Part shown: positions 45,606 to 57,817 of the stretch, one piece after another | Layout of the letters: each line of letters begins with the position of its first letter | Position numbering within the stretch: the first letter of the stretch is position 1 | Assembly: GCA_003008705.1 (NCBI GenBank) | Contig: PDUO01000029.1 | Location: 73,321-137,320, forward strand | DNA length: 64,000 nt | Source: Pezicula radicicola | Taxonomy: Eukaryota; Ascomycota; Leotiomycetes; Helotiales; Dermateaceae | Reading direction: 5' to 3' | Made by a program: the position numbers and the translations under genes | Notes under the pieces: generated by a model | Seen by the model: only the letters and a program-made list of their open reading frames with translations | What the model was told of the DNA's origin: nothing | Database searches by the model: none

Positions 45606-45717
45606 ATGGCGACAAAGGAAGAGGTCAGTCAACGAGGTAAGTAGTAGTTTTTTTGTTCATTCCATCTTAAAATCCCCTTTTGAGAAAATCATTAATGAGA
45701 TTCGAAAAGAGGGCGAC

Positions 45718-47411
45718 ATGGAACAACAAAAGGAGATTTCTTCAGATAGGGACGACTTGTCACTTTCTCAGAATCCAAAGACTCGTGATGGCATCATTCT
45801 TATGCCCCAACCTTCAGATGATCCCCATGATCCTCTAAATTGGTAAGATAATACCAAAATTCGTGTTTGAATAAATAAGACGAGAAGAAGATCAGGAAAG
45901 TTGAAGTGGACAAAATATCCAGGTCATCCTTCCGAAAGCACATAGCAATGGCAACAATCTCTTACCTTGCATTCGTATGTTATATGGCGTCACAGCACTC
46001 GTTCCCGGAACACTACAACTCGCGAAGCAATTCTCCGTCACGAAATCTACGGCCGTATACCTGGGAAATACCCCCGTTGCTTTGTACGCAGTTGGACCAT
46101 TCTTATGGAGTCCGATGAGCCATTTCGTAGGTCGAAGACCCGTACTTTTGCTGAGTAATTTAATTGCCATAGTTGGGACCATTGTAACCGCAAGTGCAAA
46201 CACTTACGCGACATGTATGGTTGGACGAGTGATTCTTGGACTTGGTGGTTCGGCATTTTGGTGTTTGGGGCCTCCTAGTATTGGCGATATTGTAAGCAGT
46301 CCAATTTTAATCGATGAAACAGCTCTATCTTATATTAACAATATATTTCTTCCGCCACGAGAAAGGAAAGAAAATCGGAATTTCTACGCTCGCAATCATT
46401 GTGACGCCATTCGCAGGTGGTATCATTGGAGGCGCCATCATCAACAATGTCTCACTCGGTTGGCGATGGTCTCAACGGGTTTCATTGATCCTCATTATCG
46501 CAGGACTACTAGCCCAAATTATTTTCGTCCCGGAGACGATTCACATTCGAAGTAACGCAGAAGATAATTCAGAAATCCCATTAAAAACAAGGCTGTGGTC
46601 CCGTTACGGTATTCATATCCCTGAACGCTCACCCGACAAACAACATACCTTCCTCTTCATCTTCACACGGCCCTTCATAATGTTCAAATTCCCAGTCGTA
46701 GTCCTCTCATCCTTCTGGTTCGGAGTAGCCTACATGCTACACGTAGGAATAACAGCCGAAATCCCTCTACTTTTCGAACCAGCACCATATAACTTCTCCG
46801 TTCTCGACGTTGGACTTGCCGCTTTCTCAGGCTTGATAGGTGCTTTGATAGGAGAGGCGTATGCAGGACCTGCTATTGATTTCATTGCAAAGAGAGCTTT
46901 GAAACAAGGGAAAGATTGGAAGCCTGAGATGAGGTTGAATGCTATTTGGCCTGCTTTAATCACTGCTCCTATTGGATTGTGGATGTTTGGTGTTTCTATT
47001 CAGTTTGGGAAGAGTTGGGTTACTCCGCTTGTAGGTCAGGGGATTTATATTTTTGGGATTGAAATTGGGACTACTGTTATGTAAGTGTTCTTCTCGTATC
47101 CATGCGGCGCAGCAGATGTGGAACACCTACTAACTTTTTGCCTTTCGAAAAATAGTCAAACTTATCTTCTAGAATGCTACCCGCGACAAGGTCCCGAAGC
47201 AAGTCTAGTCTTCAATCTAGCCAGGAATCTAATGTCATACACAGCTCCTTTCTTCGTACAACCCATGCTTGTACAGGTTAAAGGCAGTGCTACTTTTGGA
47301 ATCTTCGCTGCGTTGATTGTTTTCTTCTTTCCGTTTACTATTGGGGTTTTAATGTGGAGAGGTAAGGAGATTAGGGAGCGTAGTGGTGATCCTGGGTGGA
47401 GTAGAGATTAA
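45718..47411 (+). pseudogene. MFS drug/metabolite transporter with frameshift and lost splice acceptor
   Basis: The start is taken at ATG 45718 (MEQQKEISS); a more upstream start at 45606 joined through a GTCAGT donor is possible. The N-terminal exon ends in DPHDPLNW, and the next exon (from 45896 or 45923) continues SSFRKHIAMATISYLAFVCY. At about 45983-45985 the frame must change by one lost base to continue GVTALVPGTLQLAKQF and LWSPMSHFVGRRPVLL. A second problem is the intron beginning after GPPSIGDI: the expected acceptor before FFRHEKGKK reads AT instead of AG. The rest, including a proper intron at 47081-47155 and the C-terminal WRGKEIRERSGD, is well preserved with about 12 helices. Recent pseudogene or sequencing error. 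Confidence 0.75.
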
Positions 47412-48078
47412 GTCGGTTGAGTTTGCTGGGTTGATTTGATTTGTTTGATTTTTGATGTTTGTGTGTGTGTTGGATACCCTCATGATTGTATGGTGGTTTC
47501 ATGTGCTTTGAAGTTTATTGCCCTTCCATTAAGGAGAATAGTGACTTACATCGCTTTCTTCTTTTCTTGTCACAGGGTCCCCTACTTTGCATGCACTCAA
47601 TAGACCACCTGACATCCAGGTCGAAGTAAATTTAATGCTATTTGTGGACTCCTCAAGAAGACCCAAAGGACCCAATCTTACGCTTATCTTTGAGGAACCA
47701 TACAGTCTATTATTGATTTCTAGCTTACTTGAACTCATTGGAAAGCTGTTCTAGAATTCATGAATTGGACAATTTGATTTGAGTAACTCATTTCATATCT
47801 CTTAGTTTGGGGTATTTCACTTGGCTTGAATAGGCTTCATAAATCTAAGCGATCCTTGACTTTCAGCATAGTGCGATAAGTAGAAATTCATTTCGAAGGT
47901 GTCTTAAGAGCTCCTGAGTAACTTCTATTCGGGTACGCTCTTGAGTGTGTTCGGTGATCTTTCCTTCTAGAAACGCAGGTCTCTCTATTTCTTTTAAAAT
48001 TTGCTGTACCACAAATGTGGCGGTTGCACCTTGGCCAGAGGCCGGGTTTGTCTTCAACTTCTTTACATTATTAGCTTT
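47412..48078. other. Intergenic
   Basis: Convergent gene ends. Two minus-strand frames of 64-69 codons have no recognisable features. Confidence 0.3.
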
Positions 48079-49309
48079 CTATCGAACTTCATCGGGGAGA
48101 GGCTTCCTCCCCGTAACAAAATGAAACCTAATGTACAGATGGAAACTTGAGTTCTTTATATCTTTTCGAGGACCGATCATTGCAATTTGTGCCTCGTCGT
48201 GACTATAACCCAGCACGCGAGTGAAGAGCGCCATACTGACAGGCTCTACAGCATCAAGAGTTTGCGCTAAAAAGTACAAGCCGATTTCCTTCAGCCTTTT
48301 ATCTCTTGGCCACCTTCCAATCGGGACCTGATCTAATTAGCACCCAAGTGGAGGATTGCTTTCGAGAATGACATACTTTGTAGACATCGTCGCGCACATC
48401 AACGAAACCAGCATTAATCATCCACTGCCGTTGGTAATCTGCGACATCCATCTTCTTCCCAAACTGCTCACTAGCCTCATCAACACTTTTAAACCATCCT
48501 ACAACATCCTTCGCCCTCTCTACAGAATCATCATCTGACGAGACTCGAATATCATGCTCCTGAGCCTCAACCCACCCGCCAGGTTTTACATGCCGATAAG
48601 CCTGCTCATAGAGACGCGGCCAATCGGCGATAGAACCTGCCATGACACGCCAATGGATTAGATCAAAAGGGTTCCTGGTATCATACGGCCAATCATCTTC
48701 TGCATTGTCAATGACGAATTTGCAATTGGGAGCTACCCATTGAGGTTGAATGGGACTCAAGTCAATTCCAACAACTTCAGCACTTGGATATTCATCAGCT
48801 ACTTCAATAGCCCAGATCCCAGTTCCACAGCCGATGTCTAAGATTCTTTGTGGATTAGGGGCCATAGGAGCAAGAAATAGCTTGCCACCTAGAACTAACT
48901 TGAAGACGTGATGCTTGAGGTCGAGACGGTCTTGTTCCGTGTCATCGTTAGGCATGACATATGCGCCGTTGTGGTAGCCATGGTATCGACGTCCATTCTC
49001 ATAGGTGAAGTCAAATGCTGAGGATAAGAGTGAGGGAGTTGAGCTTTCACGGTCGGCGCCAAACGCTGACTCGGCATCGCTGCTACCACTATCCTACAGG
49101 AAGACCATTTTAGTGTCTTTTCTGTTCAAAATAAAGATTATTAGAGTACTTACAATCTCTACATGCTCGTTGACATCGTTGATATTAGCTATCATGGCCG
49201 TTGAATTGGATGGTTGAGTTGTAGGTTCAGGGTTAGAGGCAATTGGGGGCGAAGATGGTGGCGCGGAAGACTGAACGGCGTCCTTAGGCGGTGTCGATTC
49301 CCCTGTCAT
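48079..49309 (-). CDS. LaeA-like SAM-dependent methyltransferase
   Basis: Exons are 49309-49154, 49093-48377 and 48327-48079, summing to 374 codons (373 aa). The N-terminal 60 residues are Pro/Ser/Asn-rich and disordered. The methyltransferase domain follows: YENGRRYHGYHNGAYVMPND, motif I ILDIGCGTGIWAIEVADEYP (about residue 133), VVGIDLSPIQPQWVAPN, FDLIHWRVMAGSIADWP and VKPGGWVEAQEHD. The C-terminal WPRDKRLKEIGLYFL block is typical of fungal LaeA/TAM-like proteins, which include regulators of secondary metabolism. Which of the many paralogues this is cannot be told. Intact, next to a decayed O-methyltransferase. Confidence 0.9.
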
Positions 49310-50394
49310 TTTACTCTGGAGAACTTGTGTAGCGCTGTGACAGCGGGGTGCAGTGGTTATTTAGTAGTCCTGTACGTGAGATGCTGCTCTGAAAACAGCC
49401 GTCTGACTTTTAATAACAAAGCGAAGACTATCTACCCCACTAGCCCCAAACCCAAGGTAATATTCGTGATTATAAGCCAGCATCACCTAGCGATTTGATG
49501 ATAGTGACATGTCGTGTGCATATAAACTTTTAAGCGATCCCAGTTCTGACTTAGTAGGCACTTTCCATAGGTCCGAAAATGGACTTAGGCCGGCTCGCCC
49601 GACTGCTAGCTACAGCAAATCAGTTGCCGGGAAGTCTTCCCCCCGCTAAGCACTGCTCCATTTTTGGCTTTCCTCGGACTTGCTCCCATCATGCCCTATC
49701 TACTCGCGTTGTAAAAATCCAACATTTTTTATCAGAATAGTTGCTTACCTTTTCCAACACATGGCATTGAGAATTAGACGATCGCTACCAAACTGTCGGA
49801 ACCGTCTCTGAATAGTTGAAACACGATCAGATATTGTTCCATCAAATAATTGTATATCCGTCTCAAATGAAGGGAATAACGAACAGTACGCTGGTTAAGA
49901 TGCTTTATCGAGCTGCTTGCCTATCCTCCTTAACGCCGTCCAATCCGGACATGTCAAATGTTGAATTGCCCCCACATACTATCGGTACTTTACACATTCT
50001 TCTTTTTGCAGCTTTTCCCCTCTTCGTAAATTTCTTAACCAAATAATTTGCCTCGCAACTACCCAGCCCTTCCTTGCTTCTCCAAAATCTTGATTGCGGT
50101 CACATCTGTGCCAATAGTAATCGGCACCATGAAAACAGACTGTAGATTCGGTCACACAAGATGTCGCTTCGTTCAAACCCATGTTGAGTAAAGTTAGCAA
50201 CGCAATCGGATACATATGCCGAGGTTGAAACGAGGAATGCTGGAAACAAAGACCTTATCGCCTTTGGGGAAATCAGCGAGTCTCACACCGCTCTCTTCAT
50301 TGACAACAAATGCGCATCTACTGTAAGGACGGCCCGTGGATCTCTCGACATGGTATTTTCGCATTTTCGAGAACGTGAGTGGTTAAATATCCCC
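49310..50394. other. Intergenic, nothing recognised
   Basis: No frame with family resemblance. Confidence 0.4.
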
Positions 50395-51691
50395 GTACCC
50401 AAGTAAACTTAAATGATCCAGGTAACCATCAGTCTGGGAAGCCAATAGTCGCTGACCATAACCACGTGTACTATAGTCAGCACTACCGCAGAATAGGACG
50501 TGCAACTTCCACACAGTTATCCGAGAAGCTGGGTGTCGAAAAGATTTACACGGTGGGTCTTCATATTGTTTACTTTGTCGAAAAATGGCTACTGCGTAAA
50601 ATCTGGAACAGTTCGATTTATGAGACTTGTCACTATTACTGGAAGATTTGAGGAAGTCGGCCAAGAAGAATACGCACATACATCTTACTCTCTAGTCTAT
50701 TTGGTCCCAGAGATTCGCGGCACGTTTACACTAATGTATGCATTATTTCTTATTCGTCAAACCTTCCCACGTAATGAAAAGCAGGTTGTATTAACACCGT
50801 CTCCTAGGCTTGACGGATTCGGATCTACCAATGGAAAGATGTATGAGTTCTACCGAGAACATGGGTTCAAAACGCCAAACTCACAACTCATAAATCCCTA
50901 CTGCTTTGTCCATCGTACAGGAGACCAAACTCTTTGGGAATACAGGCGGTTCCCCAAACGATTCAAGGATCTCAACTTCGCAATGGCAACACAGAGTGAA
51001 AACGCCGCCTGGACCGCTGGCATAATTTCCTTTTCGACAATAATTTGAAAAGGTTGAGACGGATGACGATACGGTACTTCTAGTTGATATCGGAGGTGGT
51101 AATGTCATGCTTCTAAGCAAAGTAAAGAGCTTACGGAAGGTATAAAAGGGAATATTATTCTTCAAGAGCGACCTGAAGTTATTGCTGACATTAGTGATCC
51201 TTTAGAGGGAGTTGAGAAGATGGAATACGACTTCTTCACCCACAAGCCATCAAGGTATGTGTCTATGTTCACTCCCTTATAATTCTATTTTCTAGAACAG
51301 CTTCTCCTGCAAAGTACTCCAACAGAAAGCAAAAAAAAATAAAAAATAAAAAAAAGACACAAACTAACACACTCCACAAACCTAGGCGCACTAATCTACC
51401 ACATCCACTGTTCTCTGTACGACTAGTCCGGCACAGATTGTGTAACCATCCTCCAACAAATAGCACCAGCAATAAACCAGGTGTATCACGTCTCCTAATT
51501 TCCGAAATCGTATTTCCAACTATAGGTGCTGATGTGGAATCAGGATGGATGGATTTAACTATGATGTAAGTGGAGCTGAGAGAACTGAGGGCCAGTAGAT
51601 TAGAATTTTGGACGCGGCTTGGTTTAGATTGGAGAAGACTTATGATGCTCCTGGGACTAATTATGGTGCTGTTGAGGCTTATTTGAAGTGA
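50395..51691 (+). pseudogene. Plant/fungal-type O-methyltransferase, heavily decayed
   Basis: Blocks of a caffeate-type O-methyltransferase appear in order but in different frames: STQLSEKLGVEKI, FMRLVTITGRFEEVG, YAHTSYSLVYLVPEI, SFVHGTG-like FVHRTGDQTLWEY, the SAM-binding VLLVDIGGGN, ILQERPEVIADISDPLEG, MEYDFFT, GALIYHIHCSLYD, ISEIVFPTIGADVESGWMD and the C-terminal TNYGAVEAYLK ending at 51691. TAG at 51424-51426 and at 51596-51598 stand where tryptophan is expected (HDW and QW-RIL). At least three frame changes are also needed. The A-rich tract at 51331-51356 lies within its last intron. The 5' limit is approximate. Confidence 0.75.
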
Positions 51692-52876
51692 GGTATGGCG
51701 GGTTTTAAGGTTAGATTCGTACCTAGATAGATTGGGAAGGGACAGAGATGTTCGGCTGCGTAAACCTATTAGCTTTACTTTTATATATAACCTCACTTCC
51801 TGCCCACATATTAGCTCTACACACAATCAACAGAGTTGCTCCAAAAATGACCATTCTACACAATCTAACTAGCCTACACAAATGTTGTCAATTTCCCAGT
51901 CGCAACAGAATCCAGTCCAAATTACGCATTCCATTTCTTCCCTTCTTTCAAATGGTCGAGGGCGCATTCCAAGCAAGCCATAATTTCTGCACATGACCAT
52001 TCACACCCTTCTCTCAATATCCAATCCCAATTATCGAAATAGTTCGCCAAGTCTCTGTCCTTGAACTTCTTGGCATGCTGATAACCATTTGAAACAAAAG
52101 TTTAGTGAAAGTACATAAAGAGATCGTGAGAGTTGACAGAGCGGACTGGATGGGAATAATATCAATAGCTGTAATATTGACAATCGCCATAATATACCGA
52201 CCCAGCCATACCATAGCAAGCAGAACATGGCTTTCTCGGCTTATGGTCGAACCGAAGGCTGCACCGACTTCATCATTCCGCCCAAGGAAGTGCGGTGAGT
52301 TCTGCGCCGCTCGGGATGCTGCCAGCCGGCGGTTACCTGCATCCATATTACTGCTCATTAAAGCTTGCTCACTTTCACAAAAAGCTTAAAAGATAGCTCT
52401 AGCCAATCCTTGAATTGACGTGATCTTTTCCGGACGGTAAGTCTATGGCTAGTGTCTAGACATCTTCAAGCGATCCCCACCGCGGCTGATTAGCACCAGG
52501 TACACTTTTCGTAGAGATCCTTGTCTGTGTTACTGTGAAACACAGACGAAGTCCACGAAGGGTGCGCCATCTTCAATCGATCCCAAGTACGCAGGTGCTC
52601 CCTACGGCAGAATCATTTGCACGGTTTTTCACCCTGCTGAGACCCCCTGCAATGGCGGTGAGTGCAATTACTTACCCCCTACACCTCCGTATGTATACCT
52701 ATATTGAAACGGTCAGTCCCCTTGCTCTAAATAGTGCAACATGTATTTAAGTTAGGTTAGCTACCCAAATGAAATGGGTACCTGACAGCAGACTCAATAA
52801 GTACTTAAGCGAGTTACTCAACTGAAGGAATGTTCTCAAATCAAGTGAGTTACTCAACTTAAATGAAGTGGGTTGC
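51692..52876. other. Intergenic, nothing recognised
   Basis: Contains a short direct repeat (GAGTTACTCAACT at 52811 and 52847). No gene seen. Confidence 0.4.
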
Positions 52877-53560
52877 TCAAGTAGATAGGGTGAAGGGATC
52901 GGATACGTACACGGGACTTTCAGCTTTAGGATATTGGCGAGGAATTTCCAGACTATTTCGTAAGTTCTTGTCAAGCCAATTTCTTTGAACTAGAGGATCG
53001 TTGAAAGCCAGGCCAGCTAAAACACTAGGTTTTTTCACTAGCATCCTATACAGAATCTCTTGTGGACACGACGTCGGGACTATGGCACCAGCGTTGATTT
53101 TGAAGTCATCCCAGGATGATTTCTCCCATCTTTGTTGCTTGACAGCGGAAAACAATTCCTGTAGCCTCGCCATGCACTCTTTGAGCACCTTCTCAGCGGC
53201 GGCCATGAATTCTCTCAATGTTGCTGCAATGTTTGATTCGGATTGAGCATTAGGCTCCTGGGCGGAATTGAGTTTCTGGTGTACAGTTTGGCTAATCTCG
53301 AGGTTCGCGAAGTCCTTGAAGTTGTTGGTGATGCTTTATAAAGTTGTTTCGATAATGCCGACACAGTAATACTTTGAACTCTATACAAAATGACGCGACT
53401 CATTTGCTTTGACCTCGTGAAACCTATTGTCATGAAACAAGTATATATCACTTGCAAGTGTCTTCGAAGCTTGAATAAGAACAAAAACGTCCTGCGGAAT
53501 CGTTTCCTGGGTTTGCTGTTTTCCCCACACAGTCAACGTTTGAACGATCCACTAGCCTGA
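52877..53560 (-). pseudogene. Decayed gene of unknown family (coiled-coil-rich)
   Basis: A minus-strand frame runs from about 53560 to the stop at 52877 through WGKQQTQETIPQDVFVLIQA, ASDIYLFHDNRFHEVKANES, LEISQTVHQKLNSAQEPN and REFMAAAEKVLKECMARLQE. It carries internal stops at two points (after RHFV and after IETTL) and no clear start. The composition is protein-like and partly alpha-helical, so I call a relic. I do not recognise the family with certainty; it resembles the N-terminal parts of large fungal signalling proteins. Confidence 0.45.
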
Positions 53561-53986
53561 ATGAGAAAGTCAAGGGTCATGGATAACTCAAGACTGAGAA
53601 ATGCACGAACCTGCCATTCCATAGATGTAGAATCATATGGCTTCAATGGGCGGGTTTGGATCAAATGCCTGATTTCAGGCCCGGTATTCTGCGTGGTAGC
53701 CACTCGGAGAGACCAAAAGCGGAAACTTCCTGGTTGGATTTGAAATGATGACAGAGATAGAATAATTCTGAGTTATCCAGAGACTTTGGGTTTTGAGGAA
53801 ATAATGTCTTTGCTATTCCAACCTGACTCTTCGCAATAATAAGCGAGGCAATCTAAGACGAAAGCGCAATAAAGCTAGTACTACTCAAATGCTCCAACCA
53901 ACTTCGCTACTGCAACTGGAAAGATTCTCCACAACACAACACAACAATCTCATACAATCTCTTGCTTACACTTCCCCAATTCAACT
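53561..53986. other. Intergenic
   Basis: A CAACACAACA-rich tract at about 53930-53980 resembles a fungal 5' leader for the following gene. Confidence 0.3.
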
Positions 53987-55101
53987 ATGCTAGCCACCGA
54001 GGAAGACTTCAAGTTATTTTACAAGCAGTACATGGAGGACGATAGCGTGGATGTTGGAGAGCTGCTGGAAATGGTCAAGGAGAGGTTCCCGGATGTGAAC
54101 GATGGAGACAGATTTTTTGAGTGGTGAGTACATGAAGTTCCGTTGCTCCTTCTCATTCTACTTAGGAGGAATATCACTTGTAGCAAAAAGCCAGCACCTA
54201 TTCATCTTTGCTTCAAGATGTAGCCTATTTTACTTTTGGAAAGCTGCAGGGATTCTGACCCTGGTATTAAGCAAAGTCATGATTCAAGGATGAACATCAC
54301 TCACTCTGAAATATGCACGATGAGAAGATCCTACAGCCGAAGCTTGACCACGACTGGCAGGGCGTCGACTTGAAGACACTTATCGAGAAAATTGAAAACA
54401 CCAACTATCATCTCGACTTGGAACGCGCCAGGCTCACAGAACTCATGCTGCGCAACCTCCAGCCATGGATCCCGGTCGGCAAAGACCGTTACAATCGAAG
54501 TATCGCATAACATAATACCCAACCCATTCGCCCTCATAGCCAATCCCAGAAAAGACGATTCCAAGGAACCAGATCTACTTGTCTCTGAGAGCATACTAGG
54601 GGTAAACCTCAACATCGAACCCATCAAACCACAGAGCAGGCGCCAGGCCAATGCCTCAGAAGAATCTACGAAGCCCGGGGAATCAGACGACACTGACGTA
54701 ACTGGATGGACTTTCTATCAAATGGGCCATCTCGAATACATTGTTAGCAACTCTGAAGACCCAAGGATACTGGGCGGGAAAATATGGATTGGCTCAGCAC
54801 TGGATACAATGTTGTGTTGCGACTCTCGGCCACTGGAAGAGCGAATGGGGTTTACATCATCTTTGACTGGTATCCGAAAAATGAGGAGGGAGATCGCGTC
54901 GTAGTAGATAAAGAAAGCAAATGGGGTTACCTTCCAGGTCGTGACAAGCGGGTCTCATGCGCCAAACTGAAGGTCAAGCTATCAGACTTGAAGATGGGCA
55001 CATTTGTAGAGTTGAAGGAGGTTCAAGAACATGCGGTAGAGTTGGCTCGTACCAAGAAAGCGTACAACAACAAGATTATTATCCGGGCGACGGTGGCATA
55101 A
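53987..55101 (+). pseudogene. Hypothetical conserved protein, frameshifted
   Basis: The first exon 53987-54123 (MLATEEDFKLFYKQYMEDD..., 45 aa) is followed by a probable intron. Later blocks are DWQGVDLKTLIEKIENTNYH, then GWTFYQMGHLEYIVSNSEDP and GGKIWIGSAL in one frame, and GYNVVLRLSATGRANGVYII plus KWGYLPGRDKRVSC in another, ending at 55101. The switch near 54790-54803 fits a one-base deletion, since no intron could fit there. Another frame change near 54490-54540 may be an intron or a second lesion. I do not know the family's function; I saw no catalytic motif. Confidence 0.5.
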
Positions 55102-57439
55102 TGCTATCACGGATGGATATGATGGCACATTTGGCTAGAGCACTTTACGTGGAAATACGAATGGATATGGTGGAACTCTGGTCGGAGAGCACTGTGGAAT
55201 GTAAGATAGCATGAATTTGAGCCGCAATCTCACCTTTACCCCTTGCTATCTGCTCTCCTAAATTGTGAAACAAGTATTTCAGACCTATTAAAACTTAAAA
55301 GGCAGATGATCTGTCTAGCTTATGGAATCCGATCATCAGCCTATATCTCAACATAGTTCTGCTTCTATTTATTTCTTAACTATTCCCGCCTCGCCTATAA
55401 CTCTCAATCTATTATTCATCGTTTAACTGTGGCTTCAGGAAATCCTACAATCAGCTCGTTCACTTCGTAAAACTGTTAAACTCCTACTTATACTGTAGTA
55501 GTAATGTTACCCATTGCTCATATAATAGCAGCGTGTTGTAAGACGAGATGCACTAGAGCCTCCGTAAGCTAAAACATTCTAATATAATAGCTGAATTCAG
55601 CCCTGAAGTTAAACGAAATATTTCTTTCTAGGAAAGACATACATGGTTGCTTAATTGGCAATATTAGGTAAGATAGGGTGAGTAGAAAACGGGGAGGTTA
55701 AGTTGCTAAGCAAGTGAGAAATATTGAGCAACATTAAGCATTATTCTGGAATTGTGTGCAATGAGACTCAAGCCTTAAGACTAGTCTTATTGAAGCCAAT
55801 AATTACGTTTGAACGAGACTTGACTTATTGAAGTTGGCAATTAGGTTTTAATAATTAACCTCTGAGTAAGACTTAAACAAAAGCTCTCTGCAACATACAA
55901 CTTTGAAAGTAAGTTGCTACCCCTGAACTATAGCAAGACGAGACAAGGTACCTTTGAGACTATATGATTCGCATTTTATAGAACATAACTATTAAGTTAA
56001 TCTAAATGCCAAGCTTACTACTCAGCTCAATTTAAAAAAGCTCGGGAATTTAACCTTAAGTTACGTCTACGTATGTTTGCACACTGCAATATTGCCTCTT
56101 CCACCTGTGTCTAAATATAATTAACGAATAAGAACGTAATGCGGTGAATACGAATATAATGCCGTGTACTATACAAGAGCTACTCATCGAGGACCGTGCT
56201 ATAACTAGAGTTATTGTCAGCCACGAATCACGTGCACGACCAGTATAACCTCATTTCCACTACCCGCCATGGCCTCTAGTTTGTGGAGGATCGGTGCACT
56301 GGTGGCTTAATACTTTGACATCAAAACCAGCTCAATTAGTATAGAAAACAAGGCCTTTACGATGCTTACTTATAGTATATATAGTATAGACATCCCCGTA
56401 GATTCAAGAGCCAGACAATACAAGATTTCCCCACAATTACCAATTTTCCCTCATTTCACCATTTTCTACTTATTAGTGCTCGAGGGTTCATAGTTATCTT
56501 CGCTCGTTTGAGTGTCTTTAAACCTAAATTAACATTTCCATGAGCTCGGATCTTGATGCTACAACTCGTGTAGCCAAGACAATGCCCAAAAGGGTTAACC
56601 AATGTTTAACAGTACGAGAAGCTACTTTTAGATTCGAGCCAGCTCCATTGTTGTCTATTTAAATAGCGGTACATAAAATTATTGCTTTTTACGACTAGAA
56701 AGATATTAAAGTTTTAAAAGTGATCATTCTACGTCGTTTGTGAAAGCAATCGTAACTCATTAAGGAAAATGATAGAACGGAATAATGCTTTTAAGCTTCT
56801 TATTCTGAAAGCCTTAGCTGTGCATAAGCTTATGTTAACGTACGAATACTAGGCACGAAAAGAAAGAGTAATCTTAGACAAGCTCAGGTAGGACATACAC
56901 TACAAGCAAGCCAAGATATAAAATAAAAAACAAAAGAGAAATTTAAGGCTTTCTCTTACAGACGCTTATGCAGTAGATCATATCCTGTGAATACACTGTA
57001 AATATGCCTGCCTGTAAGTCTTGTTCTAACGTTCTCGTAGTCCACCAGCCTAAGAACTTCGATGCGAGGCACTAAGTGGAAAGCTCCTTTGTCGTATTAT
57101 GCTTTCCAAACGTGCTCATAGGTAGAGGCAATTCTAACTCGCTCAACTTCAAAAACTACGAGAAGATGGCATAATATTTAGAAAGTATGTTCGGTCGAGC
57201 TTTCCGACATTTTTCTTTACGAAGTTATTCGAAAAGTTGTCTGTTATGTTCTTGCAATACGGTTGGCGTGGCCGAGTATAAATACAGCTGAGTGTAACTG
57301 TGATTTTCTTTGTGCAGTTCTACTAGCATATTAGTACTTGTACAATATTCAATCTAACTCCTTACCCAACTTAATCCATCCTTTCCAAAGACTCAAGTTG
57401 CAGCATTCCCGGTACTACACAGTCCCAAAGCAGATATAC
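55102..57439. other. AT-rich gene desert
   Basis: More than 2.3 kb without any frame of note, rich in TA and TTA. This is the pattern of repeat-derived DNA mutated by C-to-T change in fungi. No terminal repeats were identified. A TATA box (TATAAATA at 57277-57284) sits at the right edge. Confidence 0.5.
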
Positions 57440-57817
57440 ATGGCAAAATCATAATAACAAAAAGTAAAGGTCGTGTCTAAAGCCGTTATAGTAGCCAGAG
57501 ACTGCCAAGGAGCTACCAGAGATATTTCCACACCTTACAACATCAAGGCCCACAATTTCGACCTTCACAAACGAGATAGCACCAATGCGGCGAAGCATGA
57601 GCCTGACGAGCAGAATGATAACGTATCAGCAGAACAGAAAGAAGCTAAGGAGCAAGAAGACCTTGCAAAGGCGGACGCGGCTAATAAGGCGGGAGATTCC
57701 GCCCAAGCTGCCAAGGAGACTCAAAAGGCGGAAGAGGAGGAAGGTAGAGAGCAAACTGCCAAAGCACATGCTGATGCTGCTGAGGCGAAGGAGCAGGCTG
57801 CTAAGGCAAATAAGTAG
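57440..57817 (+). pseudogene. Ala/Lys/Glu-rich hydrophilic (LEA-like) protein with early stops
   Basis: A strong TATA box (57277-57284) lies about 155 bp upstream of ATG 57440. The frame reads M-A-K-S, then TAA TAA CAA, then stays open for 124 codons to 57817. The body is low-complexity and highly charged (KEAKEQEDLAKADAANKAGD, AKAHADAAEAKEQAAKANK), like stress hydrophilins. The two TAA codons beside a CAA suggest a former run of CAA (Gln) codons changed by C-to-T. Alternatively translation starts at a non-AUG codon downstream or through an intron I cannot see. Confidence 0.45.

Noticed and set aside
51269..51826. 185-codon minus-strand frame over the O-methyltransferase relic
   Set aside because: It is a shadow frame opposite recognisable O-methyltransferase blocks and an A-rich tract.
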